Assembly: GCF_004122735.1 (NCBI RefSeq)
Contig: NZ_SDIF01000046.1
Location: 1 to 50,831 of the forward strand
Direction: 5' to 3'
DNA length: 50,831 nucleotides
From: Streptomyces sioyaensis
GTDB lineage: Bacteria > Actinomycetota > Actinomycetes > Streptomycetales > Streptomycetaceae
A program made the translations under genes and the position numbers. The notes under the pieces were generated by a model. The model was given only the letters and a program-made list of their open reading frames with translations. It ran no database searches and had not been told where the DNA came from. This document shows positions 43,792-50,831 of the stretch, in pieces (the stretch's first letter is position 1; the number at the start of each line of letters is the position of its first letter).

Positions 43792-44244
43792 TCACTTGCG
43801 GTGGTGCTGGAAGGGGTGCAGCAGGTCGGAGAGGTGCCAGTGGTGGCGGCCGGTGCCCTCGGAGGTGCTGCCGCTGCCGCCGGCGTCCGCCGCGGGCGTC
43901 GGTTCCTTCCGCTTCTCGCTGCCGGGCTGACGCTGGTGCATGTTCGCGATCGCGTCGGAGACCATCGAGACCTGACCCGACCGCATGATGCGCACGACAT
44001 CGCTGGCGCAGTTCAGGCAGGAGGGGTGGGTCAGCGGCGACGGGACCCGCTCGCCGTCGGCGTAGTAGACGACGTGCTGATCGCCCTTGCCGTCGACCTG
44101 ATGGACTATTTCGTACGCCTGCTCCCAGCCATGGCCGCACCTCATGCAGGCGAAGGAGTACGCCTCGTGTGCGGCGGCCTCGGGCCTGGAGAGGGTGCGG
44201 TCTTCGCTGGTCGTGACGCCGGTGGCCTTCGCGATCTCACTCAT
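43792..44244 (-). CDS. zinc-ribbon protein, conserved in streptomycetes
   Basis: 150 aa. Two Cys pairs, CMRC (about 34-37) and CLNC (about 77-80), form a likely zinc ribbon. The C-terminus is low complexity (Ser/Gly/Thr) with a His-rich end (HHWHLSDLLHPFQHHRK). Function unknown. GAGGAG precedes ATG 44244. It lies between rsmI and tatD on the same strand, so possibly part of that transcript. Confidence 0.8.
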   Translation of the reverse strand: MSEIAKATGVTTSEDRTLSRPEAAAHEAYSFACMRCGHGWEQAYEIVHQVDGKGDQHVVYYADGERVPSPLTHPSCLNCASDVVRIMRSGQVSMVSDAIANMHQRQPGSEKRKEPTPAADAGGSGSTSEGTGRHHWHLSDLLHPFQHHRK

Positions 44245-44416
44245 GTGCGCTCCTCTTGTCCGCTGGACAAGGTCTTCGGGGAACCGTTCGCCCCTCACCC
44301 AGGGAACGCCTTTTCCGGCCACAGCGCAGTAGTGCTTCTATCGTATTGGCCCAGTTTTGGCCGGCGGCAGGAAAAACACCCGATCGCGCAGCCCGACCCT
44401 TTACCTTCGAGGCCAG

Positions 44417-45310
44417 TCATTTACCTTCTGATGAGTCGGTTTTCGCCGCGCTCTTCTCCGCGCTCTTCTCCGCGGTCTTTGCCGCGACCACCGCATCGAA
44501 GACCTCCCGCTTGGGCAGCCCGGCGTCCGCGGCGACCGCGGCGATCGCCTCCTTGCGGCGCTCCCCGGCCTCCTCGCGGACCCGCACCCGGCGGACCAGT
44601 TCCTCGGCGCCCAGCTCCGGCGGCCCGGCGTCCGGCGCCCCCTCGACGACGACCGTGATCTCGCCGCGTACCCCCTCCGCCGCCCAGGACGCGAGGTCGC
44701 CCAGGGGTCCGCGCTTGACCTCCTCGTACGTCTTGGTCAGCTCGCGGCAGACCGCGGCGCGCCGGTCCGCGCCGAAGATCTCGGCCATCGCGGCCAGGGT
44801 GTCGTCCAGGCGGTGCGGCGCCTCGAAGTAGACCAGCGTGCGCCGCTCGCCCTCGACCTCGCGCAGCCGGGAGCGCCGCTCCCCCGCCTTGCGCGGCAGG
44901 AACCCCTCGAAGCAGAAGCGGTCCACCGGCAGACCGGAGACGGCCAGGGCGGTGAGCACCGCGCTGGGGCCCGGTACGGCCGTGACCTTGATGTCGCGCT
45001 CGACGGCCGCGGCGACCAGCCGGTAGCCCGGGTCGGAGACGGAGGGCATCCCCGCGTCGGTGACCAGCAGCACCCGCGCCCCGCCGGCCAGCGCCTCGGC
45101 CAGTTCGGGCGTCCGGGCCGCTTCGTTGCCCTCGAAGTACGACACGATCCGCCCGGACGGCTGGACGTCCAGCGCCTGGGTCAGCCGGCGCAGCCGCCGG
45201 GTGTCCTCGGCGGCGATCACATCGGCGGCGGCCAGCTCGGTGGCGAGCCGCGGCGGCGCGTCCGCGATCTCGCCGATGGGCGTCCCTGCAAGTACCAGCG
45301 TTCCAGTCAC
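44417..45310 (-). CDS. rsmI: 16S rRNA (cytidine1402-2'-O)-methyltransferase
   Basis: 297 aa. Tetrapyrrole-methylase fold. LVLAGTPIGEIADAPPRLATEL at the N-terminus, AAEDTRRLRRL, VTDAGMPSVSDPGYRLV (SAM binding) and PGPSAVLTALAVSGLP are diagnostic. The C-terminal tail is a Lys/Ala/Glu repeat (AKTAEKSAEKSAAK). GTG 45310 is preceded by GGGAGG. It diverges from the mannosyltransferase gene across a 97-bp gap. Confidence 0.94.
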   Translation of the reverse strand: MTGTLVLAGTPIGEIADAPPRLATELAAADVIAAEDTRRLRRLTQALDVQPSGRIVSYFEGNEAARTPELAEALAGGARVLLVTDAGMPSVSDPGYRLVAAAVERDIKVTAVPGPSAVLTALAVSGLPVDRFCFEGFLPRKAGERRSRLREVEGERRTLVYFEAPHRLDDTLAAMAEIFGADRRAAVCRELTKTYEEVKRGPLGDLASWAAEGVRGEITVVVEGAPDAGPPELGAEELVRRVRVREEAGERRKEAIAAVAADAGLPKREVFDAVVAAKTAEKSAEKSAAKTDSSEGK

Positions 45311-45407
45311 CCGCCCATCCTCCCAGGACGGCGCCGCGCCCCGACCCGCCGGTTCGCACGGTGGCGCTCCCCGCAGGTCCACAGGCGGCTTCCCTACGAT
45401 GGGCCGC

Positions 45408-47153
45408 GTGACGAGTGACACCACCGCGACCGACGCCGCCGCGCAGCACGCCCCGGAGCCGGCCGGACGGCCGCCCGTGTGGCGGCGGCGGCTGCGCCGC
45501 TTCGGGTACCCCGCCCGCCCGCAGGCCGATGTCCGGGCGCGGCTGGTGCCCCCCTTCCCCGAGCCGAGCGGCCGCCTGTGGGCGGTGTTCGGCGCGGGTC
45601 CGGACGCGGCGGCCCGGCTGGCGCGCTGGTCGGGCTGGGCCGGTCCGCTGCTGGTGGCGCTGTTCGCCGGGGTGCTGCGGTTCTGGAACCTGGGCAGCCC
45701 GCGGAAGGTGATATTCGACGAGACGTACTACCCCAAGGACGCCTGGTCGCTGCTGCAGTACGGCTACGAGGGCACCTGGGCCAAGAACGCCAATGACGCG
45801 CTGGTCGCGCATCCGCCGCAACTGCTGCTCTCGCCCGAGCACTCGTACGTCGTCCATCCGCCGATGGGCAAGTGGCTGATCGCGCTGGGCGAGTGGGCCT
45901 TCGGGATGAACCCCTTCGGCTGGCGGTTCATGGTGGCGCTGCTCGGCACGCTGTCGGTGCTGCTGGTCTGCCGGATCGGCCGGCGGCTGCTGCGGTCGAC
46001 GGCGCTGGGCTGTCTGGCCGGAACCCTGCTGGCGGTCGACGGGCTGCACTTCGTCATGAGCCGCACCGCCCTCCTCGACCTGATCGTGATGTTCTGGGTG
46101 GTGGCCGCGTTCGGCTGCCTGCTGGTGGACCGGGACCGCACCCGGGCCCGGCTGGCGGCGGCGCTGCCGCTCGCCGGTGAAGCCGGGGACGGAGCGGGCC
46201 CGGCCCGCCCGGACGACGCGGTCGGTGACCGGCTGCGGCTGGGGTGGCGGCCGTGGCGGATCGCGGCGGGGCTGTGTCTGGGCCTGTCCGCCGCGACGAA
46301 GTGGAACGGTCTGTACTACCTCGCCGCGTTCGCCCTGATGTCGGTGCTGTGGGATGTCGCGGCCCGCCGTACGGCCGGTGCCCGCCGCCCCTTCCGGTCG
46401 GTGCTGCGCCGCGACGTGCTGCCCGCGTTCGGGTCCACGGTCGTCCTCGCCCTCGCCACCTATCTCGCGTCCTGGTCCGGCTGGATCGCCACCAAGGGCG
46501 GCTACTACCGCGACTGGGCGACCACCCCGGAGGGCCGTACCGGCGCCTGGACCTGGCTGCCGGACTGGCTGCGCAGCCTGTGGCACTACCAGACCGAGGT
46601 CTACGCCTTCCACACCGGACTGACCACCCCGCACACCTATCAGTCCAACCCGTGGAGCTGGCTGGTCCTGGGCCGCCCGGTCTCGTACTTCTACGAGGAC
46701 CCCAAGGCCGGCCAGGACGGCTGCACGGCGGCCGAGGGCTGCGCCCGCGAGGTGCTGGCGCTGGGCACCCCCCTGCTGTGGTGGGCCGCCTGCTTCGCGC
46801 TGCTCTACGTGCTCTACCGCTGGCTGTTCAAGCGGGACTGGCGGGCCGGGGCGATCGCCTGCGGGGTCGCGGCCGGCTATCTGCCGTGGTTCCTCTACCA
46901 GGAACGGACCATCTTCCTCTTCTACGCGGTGGTGTTCGTCCCGTTCCTGTGTCTGGCGCTGGCGATGATGATCGGCGCGCTCATCGGGCCTCCGGGCTCA
47001 ACGGAGCGGCGCCGCACGGCCGGCGCGGTGGGCGCCGGTGTCCTGGTCCTCCTCATCGTGTGGAATTTCATCTACTTCTATCCGCTCTACACGGGTATGC
47101 CGATCCCCAAAAGCGCCTGGCACCACCGGATGTGGTTCGACACCTGGGTGTGA
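45408..47153 (+). CDS. pmt: dolichyl/polyprenyl-phosphate-mannose protein mannosyltransferase
   Basis: 581 aa, about 11-12 membrane helices (GT39 fold). Catalytic D104-E105 in VIFDETYYPKDAW in the first extracytoplasmic loop; HPPMGKWLIALGEW; the later SNPWSWLVLGRPVSYFYE loop is characteristic of actinobacterial Pmt. It O-mannosylates secreted proteins from polyprenyl-phosphate mannose. GTG 45408 is preferred: TACGAT (45395-45400) seven bases upstream looks like a -10, so the message would be leaderless; an ATG at 45399 overlaps that -10. No SD. Confidence 0.92.
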   Translation: MTSDTTATDAAAQHAPEPAGRPPVWRRRLRRFGYPARPQADVRARLVPPFPEPSGRLWAVFGAGPDAAARLARWSGWAGPLLVALFAGVLRFWNLGSPRKVIFDETYYPKDAWSLLQYGYEGTWAKNANDALVAHPPQLLLSPEHSYVVHPPMGKWLIALGEWAFGMNPFGWRFMVALLGTLSVLLVCRIGRRLLRSTALGCLAGTLLAVDGLHFVMSRTALLDLIVMFWVVAAFGCLLVDRDRTRARLAAALPLAGEAGDGAGPARPDDAVGDRLRLGWRPWRIAAGLCLGLSAATKWNGLYYLAAFALMSVLWDVAARRTAGARRPFRSVLRRDVLPAFGSTVVLALATYLASWSGWIATKGGYYRDWATTPEGRTGAWTWLPDWLRSLWHYQTEVYAFHTGLTTPHTYQSNPWSWLVLGRPVSYFYEDPKAGQDGCTAAEGCAREVLALGTPLLWWAACFALLYVLYRWLFKRDWRAGAIACGVAAGYLPWFLYQERTIFLFYAVVFVPFLCLALAMMIGALIGPPGSTERRRTAGAVGAGVLVLLIVWNFIYFYPLYTGMPIPKSAWHHRMWFDTWV

Positions 47154-47306
47154 ACCGGCTTATTCGACAGTTCTGTCACAGGCTTACAACAGTGCGTCAC
47201 CGGACCGTGCCCGGATCGAGACTCACGGTTTCCCCGTGTCCCTTAGAGTGCGAGGCACGTTCTTGTGTGCGTATTCAAGGACGACGCTTCGGAGGGAATG
47301 GGTGGC

Positions 47307-48959
47307 ATGCGCCGTGAGGTGATGTACGGGCTGATCGGCGGATCGGTGGCCCTGGTCGCGGGAGTTGTGGGCGGCCTGACGCTGTTCGGCTCGGACGACT
47401 CGTCTTCGCGCGAGGTCAAGTCGGCGGATGCCAAGTCGGGTGACAAGGGGACCAAGGTGCCGACCGGCCCCCTGTCGGCCAAGGAAGTGCAGACGGCGTC
47501 CCGGCAGTTCCTGTCCGCCTGGCAGTCCGGCGACACCGCCAAGGCGGCCGGGCTGACGGACAGTCCGGAGACCTGCAAGAGCGCGATGGAGGCCTTCCGC
47601 AAGCAGGCGAAGTTCTCCAAGATGACCGTGACGCCCGGCACACCGGACGGCGAGAAGGTGCCGTACACCGTCTCTACGCAGATCGACTACAAGGGCACCA
47701 AAGCGGCCTACTCGTACCGCACGTCCGCGACCGTGCAGCGGGACACCACCACCGGGAAGCCGCAGGTCGCCTGGCGGCCGACGGTGCTGCACCCGGGCCT
47801 GGCCAAGGGCGACCAGCTGCGGACCGGCGAGGCCGAGGCGCCGCCGATCAAGGCCGTGGACCGCCATGGCGCCGTGCTGACCCCGCAGGCGCATCCGGCG
47901 CTCGCCGGGGTGCTGGACAGCCTGCGCGACAAGTACGGCGACAAGACCGACGGCAAGCCCGGCGTGGAGCTGTTCATCCAGCGCGCCAAGAGCGCCAAGC
48001 CCGCCGACCAGCTGCCCGACAAGACGCTGAAGGTGCTCTCCAAGGGGACGCCGGGCACGCTCAAGACCACTCTGGACGCCGCCATGCAGTCGGCGGCCGA
48101 GCGGGCGGTCAAGGGCAAGAAGTCCGCCTCCGCGGCCGCGGTCAAGCCCAGCACCGGCGAGATCCTGGCGATCGCCAACGCCCCGGAAAAGGGCTTCAAC
48201 ATGGCCACCCAGGGGTCGCTGGCCCCCGGCTCGACGATGAAGATCGTGACCTCGGCGCTGCTCATGGACAAGGGCCTGACCTCGCCCGGCAAGCAGAACC
48301 CGTGTCCCAAGTACGTGACCGTCGGCGGCTGGAAGTTCCAGAACCTCGACAAGTCCGAGATCAAGCACGGCACCTTCGCGCAGAGCTTCGCCGCGTCCTG
48401 CAACAACGCCTTCATCTCGCACGCCAAGGACCTCAAGGACGACGACCTGACCAACGAGGCCCGGGACGTCTTCGGCATCGGTCTGAACTGGCAGACCGGC
48501 ATCCCCACCTTCGACGGCGCGGTGCCGGTGCAGCACGACGCCCAGATGGCGGCCTCGCTGATCGGTCAGGGCGGGGTGCGGATGAACCCGCTCAATGTGG
48601 CCTCGCTCGCCGCGACGGTCCGGGCCGGCTCCTTCCACCAGCCGTACATCGTCGCGCCGTCGCTGGACAACCGGACGCTCGCCAAGGCCTCCCGCACGAT
48701 GAAGCCGTCCACCCTCAGCGGTCTGAAGTCGCTGATGAAGCTGACCGCGACCTCCGGGACGGCCGCCCAGGCGATGGCCGGGGTCAGCGGTGACATCGGC
48801 GCCAAGACCGGATCCGCCGAGGTCGACAACCAGAAGAAGCCCAACGCCTGGTTCACCGCCTACCGCGACGACCTCGCGGCGGCGGCCGTCGTCCCGGCGA
48901 GCGGCCACGGCGGCTCCAACGCGGGCCCGCTGGTCCGCGCGATGCTCACCGCCGGCTGA
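47307..48959 (+). CDS. penicillin-binding protein (transpeptidase) with MecA_N-type domain
   Basis: 550 aa. A short cytosolic end, one membrane anchor (about 7-27), a Lys/Ser-rich linker, an NTF2-like MecA_N domain (about 55-165) and a transpeptidase domain with S309-T-M-K312, SCN at 364-366 and KTG at 500-502. Active-site motifs are complete, so a functional monofunctional D,D-transpeptidase. ATG 47307 is chosen as GGAGGG (47291-47296) is 10 bases upstream; an ATG nine bases earlier abuts the SD. The 153-bp gap after pmt presumably carries its promoter. Confidence 0.92.
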   Translation: MRREVMYGLIGGSVALVAGVVGGLTLFGSDDSSSREVKSADAKSGDKGTKVPTGPLSAKEVQTASRQFLSAWQSGDTAKAAGLTDSPETCKSAMEAFRKQAKFSKMTVTPGTPDGEKVPYTVSTQIDYKGTKAAYSYRTSATVQRDTTTGKPQVAWRPTVLHPGLAKGDQLRTGEAEAPPIKAVDRHGAVLTPQAHPALAGVLDSLRDKYGDKTDGKPGVELFIQRAKSAKPADQLPDKTLKVLSKGTPGTLKTTLDAAMQSAAERAVKGKKSASAAAVKPSTGEILAIANAPEKGFNMATQGSLAPGSTMKIVTSALLMDKGLTSPGKQNPCPKYVTVGGWKFQNLDKSEIKHGTFAQSFAASCNNAFISHAKDLKDDDLTNEARDVFGIGLNWQTGIPTFDGAVPVQHDAQMAASLIGQGGVRMNPLNVASLAATVRAGSFHQPYIVAPSLDNRTLAKASRTMKPSTLSGLKSLMKLTATSGTAAQAMAGVSGDIGAKTGSAEVDNQKKPNAWFTAYRDDLAAAAVVPASGHGGSNAGPLVRAMLTAG

Positions 48960-49046
48960 GGCAGCGGGGGCACGGCCGCGTGCCCCTCGTCTCATCGGTC
49001 AAAAGAAGGTCGCATGGCCCGTACAGCTTTCGCTAGCGTGCGGGCC

Positions 49047-49565
49047 ATGAGCGATTCCACGTCCGACACCCCCCGGGAGACCGCCACCCCCTCACCGGCT
49101 CACCCCCGATTCGCCGCGGCCCTCGCCGAACTCGGCCTGACCGTCGAGGTCCGCCGCTTCCCCGAGGCCACCCGCACCGCCGCCGAGGCCGCCGCGGCCG
49201 TCGGCTGCGAGCTCGCACAGATCGTCAAGTCGCTGATCTTCACTGCGGACAGTGAGGCGGTGCTGGTCCTCATGGACGGCTCCGCACGCGTCGACGTGGA
49301 ACGCCTGCGCGCGGAACTCGGCGCCGGCACGGTCGGCCGCGCCGATGCCGATCTCGTCCGCGCCGCCACCGGCTACGCCATCGGCGGCGTACCGCCCTTC
49401 GGACACCTCACCCGCACCCGCGTCCTCGCCGACCGCGGGCTGCTCGCGCACGACACGGTCTGGGCCGCCGCCGGCACCCCGTACACCGTCTTCCCGCTCG
49501 ACCCCGCTTCCCTGATCGAGTACGCCCAGGGCCGTGTCGTGGACGTGCGCGAGCGCACCTCGTGA
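49047..49565 (+). CDS. YbaK/aminoacyl-tRNA deacylase-domain protein
   Basis: 172 aa. YbaK/ProX-type editing fold: EVRRFPEATRTAAEAAAAVGCELAQIVKSLIF with the catalytic-region Lys, RADADLVRAATGYAIGGVPPFGH (GxxP loop) and AGTPYTVFPLDPASLI. Hydrolyses mischarged Cys- or Ala-tRNA in trans. TAGCGT at 49034-49039 lies 7 bases before ATG 49047 and no SD is present, so probably leaderless; a GTG three codons earlier is possible. The permease gene starts in its stop codon (GTGA overlap). Confidence 0.88.
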   Translation: MSDSTSDTPRETATPSPAHPRFAAALAELGLTVEVRRFPEATRTAAEAAAAVGCELAQIVKSLIFTADSEAVLVLMDGSARVDVERLRAELGAGTVGRADADLVRAATGYAIGGVPPFGHLTRTRVLADRGLLAHDTVWAAAGTPYTVFPLDPASLIEYAQGRVVDVRERTS

Positions 49566-50407
49566 CGCCGCTCGTCGTCGCGGCCGTCCTGCTGGCCGCC
49601 GTCACCCACGCCAGCTGGAACGCCCTCGCCCACGGCATCCGCGATCAGCTGCTGGCCTTCACCCTGGTCGGCGGCGGCGGTGCGCTCTGCGGGCTCGCCA
49701 TGACGGCCGTCACCCCGCTCCCCGCCGCCGGCGCCTGGCCCTACCTCCTGGCCTCCGCCGTGCTGCACATCGTCTACCAGGCCCTGCTCATGCAGTCGTT
49801 CCGCCTGGGCGAGTTCGGCCAGATGTACCCCATCGCCCGGGGCACCGCGCCGCTGGTCGTCACCGTCCTGGCAGCCGTCTTCGTCCATGAGGTCCCCGAC
49901 GGCTGGGCACTGGCCGGCGTGGCACTGGCCTCCGCGGGTCTGGTCGGCGTCGCCCTGTGGGGCATCCGCGGCTCCGGCACGCGCCCCCACTGGCCGGCGA
50001 TCATCGCCGCGCTCGCCACCGGCCTGGCCATCGCCTCGTACACCACCGTCGACGGCCTGGGCGTCCGCGCCTCCGGCAGCTCCCTCGGCTACATCGCATG
50101 GCTGATGCTCCTCGAAGGCATCGTGATCCCCGCCTACGCGCTGGCCACCCGCCGCCGCCAACTCCTCACCGAGCTGCGCCCCGTCGCACTGCGCGGGCTG
50201 GCCGGCGGGGTGCTCTCCGTCTTCGCCTACGGCTTGGTCCTGTGGGCCCAGACCCGCGCCCCACTCGCCCCCATCGCCGCACTGCGCGAGTCCTCCATCA
50301 TCGTCGGCGCCGCGATCGGTGCGGTCTTCTTCCGTGAGCGGTTCGGCGGGCCGCGGATCGCGGCAGCGGGGTTGATGGTGATAGGGATCGGCCTCATGTT
50401 GACGTGA
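49562..50407 (+). CDS. EamA/DMT-family permease
   Basis: 281 aa, ten hydrophobic helices in two five-helix EamA repeats (AAVLLAAVTHASWNALAHG; AAIIAALATGLAIASYTTVDG). MYPIARGTAPLVVTVLAAVF and ALRESSIIVGAAIGAVFFRERF are the usual end-of-repeat motifs. Exports or imports small metabolites; substrate unknown. GTG 49562 overlaps the YbaK-gene stop by 4 bases, so the two are translationally coupled. Confidence 0.9.
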   Translation: MTPLVVAAVLLAAVTHASWNALAHGIRDQLLAFTLVGGGGALCGLAMTAVTPLPAAGAWPYLLASAVLHIVYQALLMQSFRLGEFGQMYPIARGTAPLVVTVLAAVFVHEVPDGWALAGVALASAGLVGVALWGIRGSGTRPHWPAIIAALATGLAIASYTTVDGLGVRASGSSLGYIAWLMLLEGIVIPAYALATRRRQLLTELRPVALRGLAGGVLSVFAYGLVLWAQTRAPLAPIAALRESSIIVGAAIGAVFFRERFGGPRIAAAGLMVIGIGLMLT

Positions 50408-50408
50408 A

Positions 50409-50529
50409 GCCTGGCGGCCCGGCGGACGTATTCGGCTTCGGCGCCATTTTGCCTGGCGGCCCGGCGGACGTATTCGGCTGCGGCGCCATTTTGCCTGGCG
50501 GCCCGGCGGACGTACTCGGCTGCGGCGCC
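50409..50529. repeat. 42-bp tandem repeat
   Basis: Units 50409-50450, 50451-50492 and 50493-50529 (partial, 37 bp) begin GCCTGGCGGCCCGGCGGACG. Copies 1 and 2 differ at one base (TT to TG), copy 3 at one or two more. Starts two bases after the EamA stop. Confidence 0.9.
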
Positions 50530-50595
50530 GTGCGATTCGCCTTCGGCGGGGTGGGGTGGTTGGGCGGGGGCCGCTGGCTGTGTGTGGTGGGTGCC

Positions 50596-50672
50596 GGTGG
50601 CGGGCCTCCGGGGGTGGGTGTTCGGACTGCTTCGCTTTACGTCCGAACACCCACCCCCTCCGGCCCACCACC
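50596..50672. repeat. long hairpin with perfect 17-bp core
   Basis: 50611-50627 pairs perfectly with 50641-50657 (core GGGGTGGGTGTTCGGAC) around a 13-nt loop; a weaker outer stem extends to 50596/50672 after a short internal mismatch. Its right arm is also the start of the next inverted repeat. Confidence 0.8.
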
Positions 50673-50831
50673 TCCCGTCCGGGAAAGCGACCCCCGTCCG
50701 GTGGGGGATCTGTCAAAACCAGAAGCTCGGCCCTGTTCTACTCGGGCCGAGCTTCTGGTCTTTGTCTTTCTTCTGCACTCCCACCGGACGGGGGTCGCCT
50801 TCCCGGACGGGAGGTGGTGGGCCGGAGGGGG
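50654..50831. repeat. giant inverted repeat with 52-bp arms, cut by the window end
   Basis: 50654-50705 and 50780-50831 are inverted copies with a single mismatch (A/G at about 50686/50799). The 74-bp centre contains a second perfect stem at 50718-50759. The right arm reaches the last base of the window, so the full structure is longer. Confidence 0.88.
50718..50759. terminator. strong bidirectional terminator hairpin
   Basis: A perfect 16-bp stem, ACCAGAAGCTCGGCCC (50718-50733) with its complement at 50744-50759, 10-nt loop, flanked by AAAA before and CTTTGTCTTTC after: a classical intrinsic terminator usable from both directions. Confidence 0.85.

Noticed and set aside
49373..50716. Minus-strand frame covering EamA/YbaK and the 42-bp repeat (PGRQAKWRRSRIRP repeats)
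   Set aside because: Antisense shadow of two well-supported genes. The 14-residue periodicity only reflects the 42-bp repeat.
50404..50831. Open plus frame starting with a GTG that overlaps the EamA stop and encoding PGGPADVFGFGAIL-type repeats
   Set aside because: It runs through a tandem repeat, two hairpins and a terminator with no SD and no recognisable protein. Treated as non-coding repeats, though the window end prevents a final decision.

Overview
The window is a piece of a Streptomyces (or very close actinomycete) chromosome. The base composition is about 70-75% G+C, GTG starts are frequent, 4-nt start/stop overlaps are common, and the housekeeping order tRNA-Gln, glmU, prs, rplY, pth, ppc and later ispE, rsmA, rpfB, tatD, rsmI, pmt, PBP is the actinomycete arrangement. 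Calls rest on reading the translated sequence and on recall of protein families. No database search was run.

Layout. 1-1421: end of an unidentified gene, a 168-bp inverted-repeat element with CTAG ends, then a YwqJ-type deaminase toxin with a SUKH-3 immunity protein. 1437-2945: orphan membrane histidine kinase. 3281-10950: conserved core (tRNA-Gln(TTG), glmU, prs, rplY, pth, a membrane protein, convergent ppc). 11187-14879: regulated small units, namely a fatty-acyl desaturase with its TetR regulator behind a long palindromic operator, a VOC protein, and the divergent tam/tamR pair sharing a MarR-type operator. 14851-15011: a 41-bp tandem repeat that includes the end of tamR. 15329-25402: carbohydrate block with an SDR, a GH42 beta-galactosidase, a NarL-type regulator, the Leloir operon galT-galE-galK and a divergent SGLT-type sodium/solute symporter. 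Together these could import galactosides, hydrolyse them and feed galactose to UDP-glucose metabolism.

25415-34017 is the main accessory region. It starts with a response regulator whose phospho-acceptor Asp is missing. A T7SS/WXG-associated RHS toxin locus follows: an SseB-like protein, a helical WXG-like protein, a 1604-residue RHS protein with an unrecognised 130-residue C-terminal toxin tip, and a small putative immunity gene. The last ~1.1 kb of the RHS gene and the immunity gene drop to about 42-60% G+C from ~73% in the RHS body, the mark of an exchanged toxin/immunity cassette. Directly downstream is a second, decayed copy of the 3' end of the ABC-F gene that lies 1 kb further on, so the island seems to have been built by recombination at that gene.

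34128-50407: ABC-F ATPase, alpha/beta hydrolase, two coupled small proteins, an XRE/DUF397 pair, a lipoprotein polysaccharide deacetylase, the rpfB-rsmA-ispE operon, tatD, a zinc-ribbon protein, rsmI, protein mannosyltransferase, a penicillin-binding protein, a YbaK-domain protein and an EamA permease. The window ends (50409-50831) in a 42-bp tandem repeat followed by overlapping giant inverted repeats that run off the edge.
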